Assembly (NCBI GenBank): GCA_003248755.1
Contig: QFQW01000073.1
Span: forward strand, 1-18,399
Origin: Chryseobacterium sp.
GTDB taxonomy: Bacteria > Bacteroidota > Bacteroidia > Flavobacteriales > Weeksellaceae
DNA: 18,399 nt
Direction: 5' to 3'
Shown: piece by piece, positions 15,166-18,399 of the stretch
Numbering within the stretch: the first letter of the stretch is position 1
Layout: each line of letters opens with the position of its first letter
Notes under the pieces: generated by a model
What the model was told of the DNA's origin: nothing
Databases searched by the model: none
What the model saw: the letters and a program-made list of their open reading frames with translations, nothing else
Translations under genes and position numbers: made by a program

Positions 15166-15858
15166 ATGATTATACTTCTACTGATATTAAGTGTTTTGAT
15201 TGGCGTTTTTCTCGGAAAATATTTTGGGAGTAAACAACAATTTGCCAAAAATCTTCTCATTCTAAGTGCCGGTTTTCTGATAACGATTTGCTTAAATGAA
15301 GTTTTTCCGGAAGTCTATCATTCAGAAGACCATAATATTGGGGTTTTTGTGATTCTGGGTGTTTTGATTCAGATGTTGCTGGAAAGTTTGACCAAAGGTT
15401 TTGAACATGGGCATCTACATCATCATTCCGATGAACATTCTATCATTCCTGTTGCATTGATAATCGGGCTTTTTGTTCACGCTTTTATAGAAGGAATTCC
15501 TTTGTCGCATGAGAAAGAGACCCTGTCGCCTTATCTTTTGGGAATTTTGTTTCATAATATTCCGATTTCTTTTGTTTTGGGAAGTTTTTTGGCTCACAGC
15601 AAAAATTTCTCTACCAAATTCTGGCTGATAGTTATGGTTTTTGCCTTAGCTTCACCTTTAGGAATGTTGCTTGGAAAATATTTTGATGAGAATTTGAAAG
15701 TTTATTTTCTAGCTATAGTTGGTGGGATTTTTCTTCATATTTCATCGGTTATTATTTTCGAAAGCAATAAGAATCACAAGATGGACTGGACAAAAATCAT
15801 TCTTGTTGTTTTTGGGATTTCCTTGGCTTTGGCTGGACATCTTTTTCATAATCATTAA
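15166..15858 (+). CDS. ZIP family divalent metal transporter
   Basis: A 230-residue inner-membrane protein with about eight hydrophobic helices, expected to carry zinc or a similar metal into the cytoplasm. A His-rich loop (HGHLHHHSDEH, near residue 87) sits between the third and fourth helices, as in many ZIPs. The TM4 motif is HAFIEGIPL with H105 and E109; TM5 holds HNIPISF with H130 and N131. The usual Asn after the TM4 His is replaced by Ala, and the usual acidic or His residues later in TM5 by I134 and S135. The length is short but complete for the bacterial GufA-like or SLC39-like branch. It follows the methyltransferase with an 18-base gap; no Zur- or Fur-type operator was noticed. Confidence 0.85.
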   Translation: MIILLLILSVLIGVFLGKYFGSKQQFAKNLLILSAGFLITICLNEVFPEVYHSEDHNIGVFVILGVLIQMLLESLTKGFEHGHLHHHSDEHSIIPVALIIGLFVHAFIEGIPLSHEKETLSPYLLGILFHNIPISFVLGSFLAHSKNFSTKFWLIVMVFALASPLGMLLGKYFDENLKVYFLAIVGGIFLHISSVIIFESNKNHKMDWTKIILVVFGISLALAGHLFHNH

Positions 15859-16048
15859 TAGAATTAAAACTACAAAAAGCACAAAAGAGAATATTTCAAA
15901 ATTTATTTTAATTTCAATTGTCAATGAGATTCGTGAAATTAGCGAGTGATTAGTAAAGAATCTATTGTGACTTTTTGCGGTGAATAAAAAAATAATATTT
16001 GTTTTTCTAGTTCAATAGGAAAATCATAATTTTACTCAAATCGATTTT

Positions 16049-16423
16049 ATGGGATTTTTAAATCAATTATTTGGTAAAAAAGAAGAGCAGGACCAAACAA
16101 AAAGTCTTTGGAAAAAATTGGAATCCGAAAAAGATTTAGACTCTGCTATTGAAAAATCTTCACAGCAAAAGGTCTTGATTTTCAAACATTCTACACGTTG
16201 TTTCATCAGCAAAACCGTATTGAAGAATTTTGAGAAACAAATGCAGGATTCTGATAAAGATTATGCTTATTATTTCTTAGATTTGTTAGCCAATCGACCA
16301 ATTTCCAATGAAATAGAGTCTCGGTTTGATGTGGTTCATCAAAGTCCGCAATTAATAGTTCTGGAAAATGGGAAAGCTACTTACAATGCTTCTCATCAGA
16401 ATATCGATTTGGAAACAGTGTAG
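16049..16423 (+). CDS. ytxJ: Bacillithiol system redox-active protein YtxJ-like (monothiol thioredoxin fold)
   Basis: A 124-residue cytoplasmic protein with a thioredoxin-like fold. The motif FKHSTRCFISKTVL with the single cysteine C51 matches the YtxJ family, where HSTRCxIS is typical; it is proposed to remove bacillithiol from proteins (bacilliredoxin-type activity). The rest fits: a YAYYFLDLLANRPISNEI strand and helix, then SPQLIVLENGKA with the cis-Pro region replaced by SPQ. Bacillithiol is known from some Bacteroidota as well as Firmicutes. No bsh biosynthesis gene lies in the window. The Crp/Fnr regulator follows after a 34-base gap. A clear -7 element is not seen upstream; the 190-base gap before it holds no other gene. 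Confidence 0.85.
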   Translation: MGFLNQLFGKKEEQDQTKSLWKKLESEKDLDSAIEKSSQQKVLIFKHSTRCFISKTVLKNFEKQMQDSDKDYAYYFLDLLANRPISNEIESRFDVVHQSPQLIVLENGKATYNASHQNIDLETV

Positions 16424-16457
16424 TTTAATTTTATAAAGATTTTTCCGTTATTTTATC

Positions 16458-17051
16458 ATGGTTTATCAAAACTTCAGTAATCACCTCTCGCAAATATTAG
16501 GCGTCCCTATTAATAGTCTTGAATTTTGTTCTTCTTATTATGAAGTAAAAGAAGTCAAAAAAAACGAAATTATACTAAGAGAAGGAGAGGTTTCGGATTC
16601 GACTTTTTTTGTTGAAAAAGGATTATTGAGGATGTATTCTATCGATAAAGCGGGTAAAGAACACGTGATTCAGTTTGCGCCGGAAGGTTGGATTATTTCT
16701 GACACAACCAGCCAACTGCTGAACGAAAAATCCAGATTTTATATTGAAGCTATTGAAGAAAGCACAATTGTTATCACACGAGATGGTTTTTTTGAACACC
16801 TTACTAAAGAATATCCTGAAGTTGCCGAGAAAAATCAAAGATTGATGTTCAATCATATCAAGAATCTTCAGAATCGCGTAAATGCACTTATCAGTACAAC
16901 AGCAGAAGAACGTTACCTTGAATTTCTGAAAAAATATCCTAATTTGATGCTGAGAGTGCCACAATGGATGGTCGCTTCGTATCTTGGGATCACGCCGGAA
17001 AGTTTGAGCAGAGTAAGGAAGGAATTGGCAAAGAAAAAATTTGAGATCTAG
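16458..17051 (+). CDS. Crp/Fnr family transcriptional regulator
   Basis: A 197-residue regulator with an N-terminal cyclic-nucleotide-binding-type beta barrel (about residues 20-115: EVKKNEIILREGEVSDSTFF, GLLRMYSIDKAGKEHVIQF) and a C-terminal winged helix with VPQWMVASYLGITPESLSRVR from residue 167. The barrel lacks the phosphate-binding GELAL-type motif of true cAMP sensors, and no Cys cluster for an Fe-S centre is present, so the ligand is unknown; Bacteroidota have many such regulators. It lies behind ytxJ, and its last 11 bases overlap the TTG start proposed for the nuclease gene, so regulator, nuclease and acetyltransferase look like one unit. Confidence 0.9.
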   Translation: MVYQNFSNHLSQILGVPINSLEFCSSYYEVKEVKKNEIILREGEVSDSTFFVEKGLLRMYSIDKAGKEHVIQFAPEGWIISDTTSQLLNEKSRFYIEAIEESTIVITRDGFFEHLTKEYPEVAEKNQRLMFNHIKNLQNRVNALISTTAEERYLEFLKKYPNLMLRVPQWMVASYLGITPESLSRVRKELAKKKFEI

Positions 17052-17553
17052 CATTTTGAATAGATTTTTAATATTAATCCTCTTTTCGGTTTTAAGTTTC
17101 GGACAAGGTCAATTAAAAGAAAATCTCAGTCATAAAACATTTTCTGCTAAAGTTATCGGGATAATGGATGGCGATACGATGGAAATTCTTTACAAGAAAA
17201 CGCCAATCAAAATCCGCCTTGCTCATATCGATTCTCCGGAGAAAAGAGGAACTCAGCCTTTTGGTAATAATGCCAAACAAGCTTTGTCTAATCTTTGTTT
17301 TGGTCAAACTGTTTCGATTTGCGCAGAAAAATACGATAGATACAAGCGATTAATTGCAATTGTCATCAATGACAAAGGTCAAAATGTGAATCAACAAATG
17401 CTGAAACTAGGAATGGCTTGGCATTATAAAAAATACTCCAAAGATGCCGATTATGCAATGCTGGAAACCGAAGCCCGAAAAAATAGAGTAGGACTTTGGC
17501 AAGATAAGAACCCGATTGCGCCTTGGCTCTGGAGAGAAAAAAAGAAAAAATGA
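17041..17553 (+). CDS. Secreted thermonuclease (staphylococcal nuclease-like)
   Basis: An exported DNA/RNA endonuclease of the SNase family, calcium dependent in characterised members. Active residues of S. aureus nuclease are all present: D45 in MDGDT (D21), R59 in KIRLAHIDSPE (R35), D64 (D40), E67 (E43) and R103 in YDRYKR (R87). The spacing of the first four is identical, with an offset of 24. Residues 6-21 form a signal peptide (LNRFLILILFSVLSFGQ, cleavage near FGQG). No ATG exists; TTG 17041 overlaps the crp-type gene by 11 bases, and TTG 17056 is a good alternative that would begin right at the signal peptide. The C-terminus ends in a run of lysines. Likely roles are nutrient release or degradation of external DNA; this is inferred. 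Confidence 0.9.
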   Translation: MRSSILNRFLILILFSVLSFGQGQLKENLSHKTFSAKVIGIMDGDTMEILYKKTPIKIRLAHIDSPEKRGTQPFGNNAKQALSNLCFGQTVSICAEKYDRYKRLIAIVINDKGQNVNQQMLKLGMAWHYKKYSKDADYAMLETEARKNRVGLWQDKNPIAPWLWREKKKK

Positions 17554-17996
17554 ATCACCAAATTTTAAAAGCAAATATCCCCGATATTCCTGAATTATGT
17601 CAGATGATGAAGGATTTCTATGCAATTGATTTATATCCCTTTGATGAAAATATCACGACTGAAAATTTTGTAAAATTCATTAATAATAATTATTATGGCG
17701 AATGTTTCAAAATTGTTTTTGAAGATCAGATTGCAGGTTATATTATTCTTGCTAAATATTTCAGTTTTGAATTTGGTGGAGAGATTTTGTTTTTAGACGA
17801 ATTGTATGTGAAACCAGAATATCAAGGGAAATCTCTTGGTAAAAAGGCTTTGGAATTTGTGAAAGATTATTCGGTGGAGAATAACTTTAAAATTGTTCTT
17901 CTGGAAATCGAAAACCATAATGAAAAAGCTAAAAAACTCTATGAACATTATGGTTTTCAAAATCATAAAAGGAGTCTGATGATTCTTAAGAATTAA
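17550..17996 (+). CDS. GNAT family N-acetyltransferase
   Basis: A 148-residue acetyl-CoA-dependent transferase. ATG 17550 overlaps the nuclease stop as ATGA, so translation is coupled; the upstream in-frame TTG at 17523 lies inside the nuclease gene and is not chosen. Motif A is LFLDELYVKPEYQGKSLGKKALEF with Q92 and G97 in the CoA-binding loop, where S95 replaces the usual Gly. Motif B is LEIENHNEKAKKLYEHYGF. The N-terminal strand MNHQILKANIPDIPELCQMM is typical. The substrate is unknown. It is cytoplasmic, so it does not act together with the secreted nuclease; shared transcription with the regulator and the nuclease is suggested by spacing only. Confidence 0.9.
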   Translation: MNHQILKANIPDIPELCQMMKDFYAIDLYPFDENITTENFVKFINNNYYGECFKIVFEDQIAGYIILAKYFSFEFGGEILFLDELYVKPEYQGKSLGKKALEFVKDYSVENNFKIVLLEIENHNEKAKKLYEHYGFQNHKRSLMILKN

Positions 17997-18003
17997 AAAA
18001 ATA

Positions 18004-18276
18004 CTAAAATTTATAATTATCAGTTTTACAATAGTATTTAGGGTCACAGCCAGTAAGTTCACAACCCCCGAAATAATATTTCTTTTTATTTTTCTTCATA
18101 AATCTTCCTGTTGTTAATCCATATAATATAGGTAAAACCTTTTTATCACTTTTACAAATTGGACAAACTGAGCTTTTATTTTCTCTAAAACTACATTTAA
18201 TGGTATCATTAGTTTTCTTTTGAGAAAAAACCATTAATGATGCTATTGCAAAAAACAAAAAGAATATCCGTTTCAT
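18004..18276 (-). CDS. Small secreted cysteine-rich protein with a zinc-ribbon-like domain
   Basis: A 90-residue protein with a clear signal peptide (RIFFLFFAIASLMVF, cleavage near FSQ19). The mature part has six cysteines: C28, C38, C41, C72, C77 and C83. VCPICKSDKKVLPILYGL followed by YYFGGCELTGCDPKYYC resembles a common cytoplasmic zinc-ribbon domain (CPxC...PIVYGLP...GGC...WYCxxC). In that family a final CxxC completes the metal site, but here the second cysteine of the pair is Asp (YYCKTDNYKF), and C77 and C28 are extra. An exported form may use disulphides instead. The gene is convergent with the GNAT gene, seven bases apart. No function is known. Confidence 0.7.
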   Translation of the reverse strand: MKRIFFLFFAIASLMVFSQKKTNDTIKCSFRENKSSVCPICKSDKKVLPILYGLTTGRFMKKNKKKYYFGGCELTGCDPKYYCKTDNYKF

Positions 18277-18399
18277 ATTCTAATAGCTAGGGTTTAGTTT
18301 TATTAATTATCATTCCTTATAAATTAAATATACTGAGATTCCTGTGGAATGAAAATATTGCGCTTAAAAGTGATTAATTAAAATCAGCAATCACCTCAT

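Noticed and set aside
15859..16048. 190-base gap searched for a small RNA, terminator or promoter
   Set aside because: No strong hairpin; the best -33/-7 pair (TTTG 15998-16001, TAATTTTA 16027-16034) has a 25-base spacer and a poor -7.
18374..18399. Possible end of another minus-strand gene (frame reads EVIADFN then stop)
   Set aside because: Only eight codons are visible and any AT-rich edge could give this; there is not enough to call a gene.
18277..18399. Window end searched for a promoter or RNA
   Set aside because: No TAnnTTTG element in the right place, hairpin or repeat could be supported.
1..18399. Defence systems, CRISPR, transposons, prophage or integrative element genes
   Set aside because: No transposase, integrase, repeat array, tRNA-flanked boundary or defence-type protein motif was found.

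Overview
This AT-rich window reads as a chromosomal segment of a flavobacterium (Bacteroidota, most like the Chryseobacterium/Weeksellaceae group). The evidence is the TAnnTTTG type of -7 promoter element before many genes, weak or absent Shine-Dalgarno sequences, a YtxJ-type bacillithiol protein, a THUMP-like methyltransferase tail of the kind found in Bacteroidota, and lipoprotein and Tat-type signals. No rRNA, tRNA, CRISPR array, insertion sequence or prophage gene was seen. The layout is typical of a core chromosome with small accessory genes between housekeeping ones.

Bases 1-5115 (plus strand): the 3' part of a THUMP-like SAM methyltransferase, then typA/bipA, purU and a lipoprotein glycosidase-like protein (GHL10/DUF187). 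Clear hairpin terminators follow typA and purU. Bases 5112-5774 (minus): a small membrane-anchored protein whose 3' end overlaps the glycosidase-like gene, and a 5'-truncated LytTR DNA-binding domain that is probably a pseudogene.

Bases 5863-8189 (plus): a secreted S41 peptidase followed at once by a Tat-signal PLP aminotransferase, then a very short ORF that may be a truncated lipocalin-like gene. An AraC regulator (minus) overlaps that ORF tail to tail and diverges from a secreted two-repeat beta-rich protein (9199-9795). The gap between the two divergent genes holds a good promoter and two short perfect palindromes.

Bases 9922-14299 (minus): a PoxB-like pyruvate:quinone oxidoreductase, a membrane-anchored family 2 glycosyltransferase, a small three-helix membrane protein and an RlmL-like rRNA methyltransferase; the last two overlap by ATGA. 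Bases 14422-17996 (plus): a SAM methyltransferase, a ZIP metal transporter, YtxJ, a Crp/Fnr regulator, a secreted staphylococcal-nuclease-like enzyme and a GNAT acetyltransferase, the last three in overlapping order. A small secreted cysteine-rich protein (minus) closes the window.

I do not see a clear new multi-gene defence or metabolic system. The items most worth a second look are the TAnnTTTG elements lying only 4-6 bases before four start codons (probable leaderless mRNAs), the peptidase plus Tat-aminotransferase pair, the LytTR relic, a ZIP protein with an altered metal site, and a secreted zinc-ribbon-like protein that seems to have lost one ligand. No stretch over 300 bases lacks a gene; the longest gaps are 15859-16048 and 9043-9198.
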